64,000 nucleotides of DNA. Origin: 66-474 sp035606235. Lineage in GTDB: Bacteria; Pseudomonadota; Gammaproteobacteria; Xanthomonadales; Rhodanobacteraceae. The notes beneath the pieces are model-generated. The model searched no databases. It was not told where the DNA came from and saw only the letters and a program-made list of their open reading frames with translations. The stretch is from positions 30,928 through 94,927 of the forward strand of contig DATNFU010000025.1 in the NCBI GenBank assembly GCA_035606235.1. The letters run 5' to 3'. Each line of letters opens with the position of its first letter. The stretch's first letter is position 1. Shown here piece by piece: positions 17,575 through 24,611 of the stretch. Position numbers and translations under genes: made by a program.

Positions 17575-18360
17575 TTACATCAAATTCCTTCCGTGGAACA
17601 GCTCCTCGATCTCGCGCTTGAGCAACGTCTCGATGCGCTGGCGATCCTTGAACGACAGGTCTTCGGCGTGCGCCTCGAACAGATAGGTATCGAGGTCGAA
17701 ATCCTTCACATGCATCTTGGTGTGGAAGATGTTCTCCTGATACACGTTGACGTCGAACATCTCGTACTTCTGCTGGATGTGCTTGGCCAGGTAATCCTGG
17801 ATCGAATTGATCTTGTGGTCGATGTAATGCTTCTTGCCGCGCACGTCGCGGGTGAAGCCGCGCACGCGATAATCCATCGTCACGATGTCGGATTCGAAAC
17901 TGTCGATCAGGTAATTCAAGGCGCGCAGCGGCGAAATGACGCCGCAGGTGGCCACGTCGATATCGGCGCGGAAAGTGGCGATGCCATTGTGCGGATGCGT
18001 CTCCGGATAGGTGTGCACGGTGATGTGGCTCTTGTCCAGATGCGCCACCACGGCATCGGAAATCACGTCACGGCCCAGCTTGTCCACCACCGGGTGCTCG
18101 GAGATCAGGATGGTCACGCTCGCGCCCTGCGGATCATAATCCTGGCGCGCGATGTTCAAGATATTGGCGCCGATGATGTCGGCCACGTCAGTGAGGATCT
18201 GGGTCAGGCGGTCGGCGTCGTACGCCTCATCGATGTAATCGATGTAGCGGTCGCGCTGGGTCTCCGACACCGCGTAGCAGATATCGTAGATGTTGAAGCT
18301 CAATGCCTTGGTGAGGTTGTTGAAACCCTGCAACTTCAGGCGGGGCAGCGGTTTGACCAA
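17575..18360 (-). CDS. speD: S-adenosylmethionine decarboxylase proenzyme
   Basis: Makes decarboxylated AdoMet for spermidine synthesis. It is the large E. coli-type enzyme (261 residues). The self-cleavage site is the Lys-Ser of HLDKSHITVHTYPE; the new N-terminal Ser becomes the pyruvoyl cofactor. FRADIDVATCGVISPLRAL is also typical. The best start is TTG at 18360, which gives MVKPLPRLKLQGFNNLTKAL with GAGGA seven bases upstream; the ATG at 18408 is an alternative but encodes non-conserved residues. It is divergent from clp, the arrangement known from Xanthomonas. Confidence 0.94.
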   Translation of the reverse strand: MVKPLPRLKLQGFNNLTKALSFNIYDICYAVSETQRDRYIDYIDEAYDADRLTQILTDVADIIGANILNIARQDYDPQGASVTILISEHPVVDKLGRDVISDAVVAHLDKSHITVHTYPETHPHNGIATFRADIDVATCGVISPLRALNYLIDSFESDIVTMDYRVRGFTRDVRGKKHYIDHKINSIQDYLAKHIQQKYEMFDVNVYQENIFHTKMHVKDFDLDTYLFEAHAEDLSFKDRQRIETLLKREIEELFHGRNLM

Positions 18361-18503
18361 GACTGAGTCCTCGCAGAAAGACGGTGGAATGGCGCGGCGC
18401 GCCGACATCCGGAATTATAGAGTACCCAGGCAGGGGGCGCCGAATCCGCGGGTCGCGATGCTACACTTCCCGGAGAGCCCATTCCCGCGCAAAGGGAAAC
18501 GCG

Positions 18504-19199
18504 ATGACCGAATTGCGCTACTTGCTGCAGCAGGTCTTTGACCGCTCACAGGCGCCGGCGATGCTGGCCCCCACTCCCGATACGATGCAGCGGCTGCTGG
18601 ATCAGTGCCACCGCCGCCGCTATCCCAGCAAGACCGTGATCATGCGTCCGGGCGACCCGGCCAACACGCTTTACTACGTGATCGACGGTTCGGTCACGGT
18701 GAATACCGAAGACGACGAAGGCCGCGAACTGATCCTCGCCTACATCAACCGCGGCGAATTCATCGGCGAGATGGGCCTGTTCGTCGAACAGGCGCAGCGC
18801 GAAGTGCTGATCCGCACGCGCACGCCGTGCGAACTGGCCGAGATCAGTTACGAACGGCTGTTCCATCATTTCGCCGGCCCGTTGCGCGAGGATTGCCCGC
18901 GCATCCTGTTCGCGGTGGGCCTGCAACTCACCAATCGTCTGCTGCGTACCTCGCGCCAGGTCAGCCGCATGGCGTTCATGGATGTCACCAACCGCATCGC
19001 GCGCACGCTGCTCGATCTTTGCCAGGAGCCCGACGCGATGACCCACCCCGAAGGCACCCAGATCCGCATTTCGCGACAGGAGCTTTCGCGCATCGTCGGC
19101 TGCTCGCGCGAGATGGCCGGGCGCGTGCTGAAGCAATTGGAAGACGAGGGCACGATCTCGGTATCGGGCAAGACGATCGTGGTGAAGGGAACGCGCTGA
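18504..19199 (+). CDS. clp: Clp, CRP/FNR-family global transcription regulator
   Basis: Protein of 231 residues with an N-terminal cyclic-nucleotide-binding fold (GEFIGEMGLFVEQ near residue 90) and a C-terminal helix-turn-helix (ISRQELSRIVGCSREMAGRV). Clp of Xanthomonas is a CRP homologue controlled by cyclic di-GMP. Compared with E. coli CRP, the phosphate-contact Arg82 is kept (AQREVL), the next residue Ser83 is Glu, and the Thr-Ser pair of the C helix is kept (LRTSRQV). AAAGGGAAA precedes the ATG. A -10-like TACACT lies at 18462-18467. The diguanylate cyclase at 55-57 kb could supply a ligand, which is inference. Confidence 0.92.
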   Translation: MTELRYLLQQVFDRSQAPAMLAPTPDTMQRLLDQCHRRRYPSKTVIMRPGDPANTLYYVIDGSVTVNTEDDEGRELILAYINRGEFIGEMGLFVEQAQREVLIRTRTPCELAEISYERLFHHFAGPLREDCPRILFAVGLQLTNRLLRTSRQVSRMAFMDVTNRIARTLLDLCQEPDAMTHPEGTQIRISRQELSRIVGCSREMAGRVLKQLEDEGTISVSGKTIVVKGTR

Positions 19200-19259
19200 G
19201 CGGGTTGTCTTGGCTGATTGTTGCGCGTCACCCCCAACATCGCCGGGGGCATTCGCGAT

Positions 19260-19964
19260 TCAATCCCATTCCGCGACGCTCAACCGCTTCCCCAATCGTG
19301 CCGACGCGCGTTTCAGCATGCGCCGATCCGGATTGACCAGGATCGCCTCGCGCGCGGCGGCAAGCACCGGCAGATCGGTGAGCGAATCGCTGATCGCGAT
19401 GTCCCACGGCGGCCGGATTCCGCGCGATGCCAGTTGATGCGCCTTTTCCATTCCGATGTTGTGCACGCCAATGCGCATGCCGAACCGGCCGCGCACCAGC
19501 CGCGACGCAACCAGTTCGATCGTGCCAAGCCCGAGCTCATCGAGAATGGATGCGATCAGGATTTGCTCGCAGGCGGTGACGATCAGCACGCGATCGCCGC
19601 TGTGCACATGCCGGCGCAACGCCGCCACGCCCGCGCGCGAGAACAGCCGCGTATCGCGCGCCAGCGCGCGACCAAAGGTCTCGGCCAGTTCGCGGTAGCG
19701 GTGCTCGCCAGTTCCGAACAGCGCCAAGCGCACCAGCACGCGCGCGATGGCCAGACGCCCACGCCGCAGCAGCGACATCGTCAGCAGCGCCGGCGAGATC
19801 ACCAGGACCGGCAACAGCCGCCACCACGCGCGCCGGTAGCGCGCGCGCATGAACAGGGTATAGGCGTCGCCGTGCATCAGCGTGCCGTCGAAATCGAACA
19901 GCACCACGCGCCGCGCTGCCGTGACGTTCGATGGCATTGCCGATTCCGGCGTAGCGCTCATCAT
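19260..19964 (-). CDS. HAD-superfamily (class IB) phosphatase-like protein
   Basis: Protein of 234 residues. Motif I is VVLFDFDGTLMHGDAY (nucleophile Asp and DxDGT), motif II LIVTACEQ and the C-terminal acidic motif ISDSLTDLPVLAAA. It resembles SerB-like class IB phosphatases, with a basic stretch after motif I and one hydrophobic segment (LLPVLVISPALLTMSLL). The substrate is unknown. A start at ATG 19964 or 19961 has GGGGAG upstream. It lies 34 bases downstream of the trpC stop and probably forms the tail of the trp operon. It runs towards clp, convergent. Confidence 0.75.
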   Translation of the reverse strand: MMSATPESAMPSNVTAARRVVLFDFDGTLMHGDAYTLFMRARYRRAWWRLLPVLVISPALLTMSLLRRGRLAIARVLVRLALFGTGEHRYRELAETFGRALARDTRLFSRAGVAALRRHVHSGDRVLIVTACEQILIASILDELGLGTIELVASRLVRGRFGMRIGVHNIGMEKAHQLASRGIRPPWDIAISDSLTDLPVLAAAREAILVNPDRRMLKRASARLGKRLSVAEWD

Positions 19965-19998
19965 CCGCCCCGGCTCCCCTGCGCGTGTTGGTCGCGGT

Positions 19999-20796
19999 TC
20001 ACCCCGCCTCGCCGAACAGATTTGCAAGTTCCTTGCCTGGTTCCGGCGCGCGCATGAAGGCTTCGCCGACCAGGAACGCGTGCACGCCGGCTGCGCGCAG
20101 GCGCGCCACGTCTTGACGCGTGCGGATGCCCGATTCGCTGACGATTATCCGCTCATCGGTGACGCGCTCGCGCAAGCGCAAGGTGGTTTCGATCCGGGTG
20201 GCGAACGTGCGCAGGTCGCGATTGTTGATGCCCAGCAGAGGCGCCGGAATTTGCAGCGCACGTTCCAGCTCGGCCTCGTCGTGCACCTCGATCAGCACAT
20301 CCAGGTCGAGATCCGCCGCGAGAAGCGCGAGTTCCAGCAGCGCAGCATCCCCCAATGCGGCGACGATCAGCAGAATCGCGTCGGCGCCGATCGCACGCGC
20401 TTCGTACACCTGATAGGCGTCGATCGTGAAGTCCTTGCGCAACACCGGCAGCGCGCAGGCCGCGCGCGCCTGTTGCAGATACGCGTCACTGCCTTGAAAG
20501 AAATGCTGATCGGTCAACACCGACAGGCACGCGGCACCAGCACCCTCATAAGCGCGCGCGATCGCCGCCGGGTCGAATGGATCGCGAATCACGCCCGCAC
20601 TCGGCGATGCTTTCTTGATCTCCGCGATCACCGCGGGTTTCCCCGTCGCAATGGATGCCTCAAGCGCCTCGGCAAAGCCGCGCGTATCCGGCAAGTCGCG
20701 GCAACGCGCCGACAACTCGCGCAGCGAGAGCGCCGCGCCGCGCGCCTCGATTTCCTCCGCCTTGCGTGCCAGGATGCGTTGCAGGATGTCGCTCAT
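19999..20796 (-). CDS. trpC: Indole-3-glycerol phosphate synthase
   Basis: Closes the indole ring in tryptophan synthesis. Single-function TrpC of 265 residues with the classic N-terminus (MSDILQRILARKAEEIEAR), PAVIAEIKKASPSAGVIRDP, the barrel signature LGINNRDLRTFATRIETT and VSESGIRTRQDV. It is not fused to TrpF. Its ATG overlaps the stop of the upstream ABM-domain gene by four bases (ATGA), so translation is coupled. Confidence 0.96.
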   Translation of the reverse strand: MSDILQRILARKAEEIEARGAALSLRELSARCRDLPDTRGFAEALEASIATGKPAVIAEIKKASPSAGVIRDPFDPAAIARAYEGAGAACLSVLTDQHFFQGSDAYLQQARAACALPVLRKDFTIDAYQVYEARAIGADAILLIVAALGDAALLELALLAADLDLDVLIEVHDEAELERALQIPAPLLGINNRDLRTFATRIETTLRLRERVTDERIIVSESGIRTRQDVARLRAAGVHAFLVGEAFMRAPEPGKELANLFGEAG

Positions 20797-21143
20797 GACT
20801 CCTCGCGGCGCCAACCGTAGGCACGCTCCACGCGCGCGACGCGGATTTCGTAACCCTCGTACCACTCGGCGCGGCCACGCTCGCGCGCCGGCGCATGTTC
20901 TGTGTTGCGCTTCCAGGCCGCGATGGCGTCTTCGCTCTCGAAATAGGCCACGGTGATGCCGAGACCGTCATCGCCGCGCGCGCTTTCCACACCGAGGAAG
21001 CCCGGCTGATCCCGCACCAGCGCGACCAGGCGCTCCGACGTGCCGTCGTAACCGTCATTCTCGCGCAGGCGCCGGCGCGAGCTGAAGATCACCGCGTAAT
21101 ACGGCGGCTGTGGAAGCTTTGCGAAACTGCCGCCACCGCTCAT
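20793..21143 (-). CDS. Antibiotic biosynthesis monooxygenase (ABM)-domain protein in the trp operon
   Basis: Protein of 116 residues with a dimeric alpha-beta barrel (ABM-like) fold: YYAVIFSSRRRL, RLVALVRDQPGFLGVESAR, GLGITVAYFESEDAIAAWKR and the C-terminal RAEWYEGYEIRVARVER. ABM proteins include heme-degrading and quinol monooxygenases, but many have no known activity. It overlaps trpD by four bases at its start and trpC by four bases at its end, so it is built into the trp operon by translational coupling. No heme-ligand assignment can be made from sequence alone. The fold call is good, the function unknown. Confidence 0.8.
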   Translation of the reverse strand: MSGGGSFAKLPQPPYYAVIFSSRRRLRENDGYDGTSERLVALVRDQPGFLGVESARGDDGLGITVAYFESEDAIAAWKRNTEHAPARERGRAEWYEGYEIRVARVERAYGWRREES

Positions 21144-22177
21144 GCCGACTCCTTCGTCGACCTGACGAATTCATCCAGTTTCGCGCGAGCGGCACCGCTT
21201 TCGATCGCGGTGCGCGCGCGTTCGATTCCATCGTCAATGGATTTGCACACATTGGCCGCGTACAACGCGGCACCGGCGTTGAACATCACGATGTCGCGCG
21301 CGACGCCGGGTTTGTTTTCCAGCGCTTCCAGCAGCATCGCTTTCGATTGCGCGGCATCCGCTACGCGCAGGTTGCGGCTGGATGCCATCGCGAAGCCGTG
21401 CTGCTCGGGTTCGATTTCGTATTCGCGCACACGACCGTCGCGCAGCTCGCCGATCAGGGTCGCACCGCCCAACGAAATTTCATCCAATCCGTCGCGCCCA
21501 TGCACCACCAGCGCGCGTCGCGCGCCCAGCCGTTCCAGCACGCGCACCTGGATGCCGACGAGATCAGCATGAAACACGCCCATCAGGATGTTCGGCGCGC
21601 CGGCCGGATTGGTCAGCGGGCCGAGGATATTGAACAAGGTGCGCACGCCCATCTCGCGACGCACCGCCGCAACCGCCCGCATGGCCGGATGATGCAACGG
21701 CGCGTACATGAAGCCGATGCCGACCTTCTCGATGCATTGCGCCACCCGCGCCGGCGACAATTCGATGTCGGCGCCGAGCGCTTCCAGCACGTCGGCGCTG
21801 CCGGATGACGACGACACGCTGCGGTTGCCATGCTTGGCCACGCGCGCGCCGGCAGCGGCCGCAACGAACATCGCGGCGGTGGAAATATTGAAGCTGTGCG
21901 CACCATCGCCGCCGGTGCCGACGATATCCAGCAGATGCGCGTCTTCTCCGCCGGTCGGCACACGAATCGCCAACTCGCGCATCACCGTGGCCGCACCCGC
22001 GATCTCGCCGACGGTTTCCTTCTTCACGCGCAGGCCGGTCAGGATGGCGGCGATCATTACCGAGGAAACGTCGCCGCGCATGATCTGTCGCATCAGCGCG
22101 ATCATTTCGTCGTGAAAGATCTCGCGATGCTCGATCGTGCGCTGCAACGCTTCACGCGGGGTGATGCTCGTGTTCAT
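21140..22177 (-). CDS. trpD: Anthranilate phosphoribosyltransferase
   Basis: Second step of tryptophan synthesis; 345 residues. Signatures: DIVGTGGDGAHSFNISTAA (PRPP-binding GTGGD), AKHGNRSVSSSSGSADVLEA (KHGN), and MGVRTLFNILGPLTNPAGA. The ATG at 22177 overlaps the trpG stop in ATGA. No strong ribosome-binding site is seen, because the bases just upstream belong to a family A repeat; coupling to trpG translation is the likely route of initiation. Confidence 0.96.
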   Translation of the reverse strand: MNTSITPREALQRTIEHREIFHDEMIALMRQIMRGDVSSVMIAAILTGLRVKKETVGEIAGAATVMRELAIRVPTGGEDAHLLDIVGTGGDGAHSFNISTAAMFVAAAAGARVAKHGNRSVSSSSGSADVLEALGADIELSPARVAQCIEKVGIGFMYAPLHHPAMRAVAAVRREMGVRTLFNILGPLTNPAGAPNILMGVFHADLVGIQVRVLERLGARRALVVHGRDGLDEISLGGATLIGELRDGRVREYEIEPEQHGFAMASSRNLRVADAAQSKAMLLEALENKPGVARDIVMFNAGAALYAANVCKSIDDGIERARTAIESGAARAKLDEFVRSTKESA

Positions 22178-22833
22178 GGGTTCTGTAGGAGCCTGTTTGC
22201 AGGCGACCGGCGAGCCGCTCCGCCTTTTCCATCGCCTGCAAGCAGGCTCCCACCGGATGTTGTGAGGAAATTGCGCAACAGATCGTGGCCATGCCGAGTC
22301 AGGATCGATTCCGGATGGAACTGCACGCCTTCGATCGGCAGCGTCCTGTGGCGCAGGCCCATGATCTCGTCCGGTTCCCCGGATTCGGTTTGCGTCCACG
22401 CGGTGATTTCCAGACACTGCGGCAGCGACTCGCGTTCGACGATCAGCGAGTGATAGCGCGTGGCCTCGAACGGATTGGGCAACCCCGCGAACACGCCCTC
22501 GTTGCGATGATGGATCGGGGAGGTCTTGCCGTGCATGATCGCGCGCGCGCCGACCACGCGCCCGCCGAACGGCTGCCCGATCGCCTGATGCCCAAGACAC
22601 ACGTCGAGAATCGGAATCTCGCCCCGGGTTTCCTGCAACAACCGCAGCGACACGCCCGCGTCATCCGGCGTGCCCGGCCCCGGCGAAATCACGATGCGTG
22701 CGGCGCCAAGCGCGCGGATGCCCGCGGTATCCAGCGCATCGTTGCGGATCACCGTGACCTCTTCACCCAGCTCGCCGAAATACTGCACGAGGTTGTAGGT
22801 AAAACTGTCGTAATTGTCGAGCATCAAGAGCAT
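22174..22833 (-). CDS. trpG: Anthranilate synthase glutaminase subunit (TrpG/PabA)
   Basis: Class I glutamine amidotransferase subunit that supplies ammonia to TrpE (and possibly PabB). 219 residues. Oxyanion motif SPGPGTPDDAG, catalytic Cys in ILDVCLGHQAIGQPFGG, and catalytic His-Glu in GVQFHPESILT. The conserved protein ends near HDLLRNFL; the last roughly 28 residues are encoded by a family A repeat pair inserted in frame, and family members normally end near 190 residues. It is separated from trpE by 228 bases with no gene. Confidence 0.94.
   Translation of the reverse strand: MLLMLDNYDSFTYNLVQYFGELGEEVTVIRNDALDTAGIRALGAARIVISPGPGTPDDAGVSLRLLQETRGEIPILDVCLGHQAIGQPFGGRVVGARAIMHGKTSPIHHRNEGVFAGLPNPFEATRYHSLIVERESLPQCLEITAWTQTESGEPDEIMGLRHRTLPIEGVQFHPESILTRHGHDLLRNFLTTSGGSLLAGDGKGGAARRSPANRLLQNP
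22184..22254. repeat. Family A repeat pair inside the trpG 3' end
   Basis: GTAGGAGCCTGTTTGCAGGCGA and TCGCCTGCAAGCAGGCTCCC face each other and pair over about 19 bases with a single mismatch. The pair lies within the trpG reading frame, ending seven bases before the trpD start codon. Confidence 0.8.
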
Positions 22834-23061
22834 GGTCGAATCCGAGTATCGCTGATGAAGGATTTCATCCGAAGCTGCGATTTATCTTTGCAGGCGGGAG
22901 AGAACGAATCTCCGTTTTGAGCCTTTCCCTTGCGTAAGAGAGGCAGCTTGCCCGGCTTCCTTCAAAGCCGCACCGCTCCAAAATCGCGACATCAGAAAAG
23001 CTTGCGACTCCAACCAAGCGGCGCTGCGCATCGGCTTTGACTTGCCGACACGCCCGCAAAA

Positions 23062-24534
23062 CTACAACCCTCGCGCCGCCTGCGCCACCGCGCGGAACAG
23101 CGCGCGGCCCTTGTTCATGGTCTCTTCCCATTCGGTGCCGGGGTCGGAATCGTGCACGATGCCGCCGCCGGCCTGCACGTGCAGGCGGCCGTCGGCGATC
23201 ACCGCGGTGCGGATCGCGATGGCGGTGTCGGCATCGCCCCACCAGCCGATCCAGCCGACCGCGCCGGCGTAGACGTTGCGCTTGATCGGTTCGAGTTGCT
23301 GGATGATCTCGATCGCGCGGATTTTCGGCGCGCCCGACACCGTCCCGGCCGGGAACGCCGCGCGCAACACGTCGGTATAACTCAAGCCCTCGCGCAATTC
23401 GCCTTCCACTTGCGAGACGATGTGCATCACGTGCGAGTAGCGTTCGATCGCGAAGGATTCGGTAAGCTGCACACTGCCGGTGCGTGCGACGCGGCCGACA
23501 TCGTTGCGGCCGAGATCGATCAGCATCAGGTGCTCGGCGCGTTCTTTCGGGTCGGCCAGAAGTTCGGTTTCCAGCGCCGCATCTTCCTCGCGCGTGGCGC
23601 CGCGCTTGCGCGTTCCCGCGATGGGTCGCAGCACCACGCGGCCTTCCTGCAGCCGCACCAGGATTTCCGGCGAGGAGCCCACGATCTGCGCGCGCCCCAG
23701 ATCGATGAAATACATGTAGGGCGACGGATTCAGCGCACGCAGCGCACGGTATACGTCGATCGGCCGCGCGCGAAAGGGCACGCTCAATCGTTGCGAAGGA
23801 ACCACCTGGAAAATGTCGCCGGCGCGAATGTATTCCTGCGCGCGGCGCACCACGTCCTCGTATTCCCCGCGCGTGAAACTGGATTTGAAATCGGATTCGT
23901 CCAGCGGCGTCGGATCGCTCGTATCCGGATACGCGGAACCCGAACGGCGCAAGCGATGCACCAGTTGTTCCAGCCGGCGCTTGCCGCGCGCAAAGGCCTG
24001 GCGCTGCGCGGGATCCACATGCACGATCAGATACAACCGGCCTTGCAGGTTGTCGAACACCGCGACTTCCTCGGCCAGCATCAGCAGCGCATCGTCGAGG
24101 CCAAGCTCATCGCGCTTGTCGCCGCGCAGCTTGTCCTCGATCCAGCCCACGCATTCGAAGCCGAAGTAGCCGACCAGGCCGCCGGTGAACGCCGGCAGGT
24201 TGGGCATGCGCGGCACTTGATAGCGCGCGCGCAGGGATTCGATTTCGGCGAACGGGTCCGCGAGTTCCCGCCGCTCGATCACCTCGCCGTGTTCCTCGAC
24301 CTCCAGGGTGCGATCGCGAAAGCGGAACACGCGTCGCGCGGGCAGGCCGATGATCGAATAGCGGCCCCAGTTTTCGCCGCCTTCCACCGATTCGAACAGG
24401 AAGGTGTAAGGGCCATCGGCAAGTTTCAGGTACACCGACAATGGCGTGTCGAGATCCGACAGCACCTCGCGCACCAGCGGAATGCGCGTGTGGCCCGCGC
24501 CCGCGAGTGCATCGAATTCGGTTTGCGTGATCAC
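23062..24534 (-). CDS. trpE: Anthranilate synthase component I
   Basis: Chorismate to anthranilate, with TrpG. 490 residues, start GTG at 24534 (MITQTEFDALAGAGHTRIPL), as in other Xanthomonadales enzymes; a much longer frame upstream is not conserved. Signatures: the feedback-site region LDTPLSVYLKLADGPYTFLFESVEGG (family Ser near residue 40), RPIAGTRKRGAT, LIDLGRNDVGRVARTGSV, and FPAGTVSGAPKIRAIEII. It starts 77 bases after the histidine kinase stop in the same direction, so read-through from the two-component genes is possible. Confidence 0.95.
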   Translation of the reverse strand: MITQTEFDALAGAGHTRIPLVREVLSDLDTPLSVYLKLADGPYTFLFESVEGGENWGRYSIIGLPARRVFRFRDRTLEVEEHGEVIERRELADPFAEIESLRARYQVPRMPNLPAFTGGLVGYFGFECVGWIEDKLRGDKRDELGLDDALLMLAEEVAVFDNLQGRLYLIVHVDPAQRQAFARGKRRLEQLVHRLRRSGSAYPDTSDPTPLDESDFKSSFTRGEYEDVVRRAQEYIRAGDIFQVVPSQRLSVPFRARPIDVYRALRALNPSPYMYFIDLGRAQIVGSSPEILVRLQEGRVVLRPIAGTRKRGATREEDAALETELLADPKERAEHLMLIDLGRNDVGRVARTGSVQLTESFAIERYSHVMHIVSQVEGELREGLSYTDVLRAAFPAGTVSGAPKIRAIEIIQQLEPIKRNVYAGAVGWIGWWGDADTAIAIRTAVIADGRLHVQAGGGIVHDSDPGTEWEETMNKGRALFRAVAQAARGL

Positions 24535-24611
24535 GGTTGCTTCTCTTGCGCGGAGCGTCAACGGACGCGCGACGATAGCAGCATGCGGATGGGTTGAGAA
24601 ATGACGGATGT

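Noticed and set aside
22184..22260. A true extra functional domain at the TrpG C-terminus
   Set aside because: The residues come from a repeat that occurs non-coding at many other places in the window, so they are insertion-derived.
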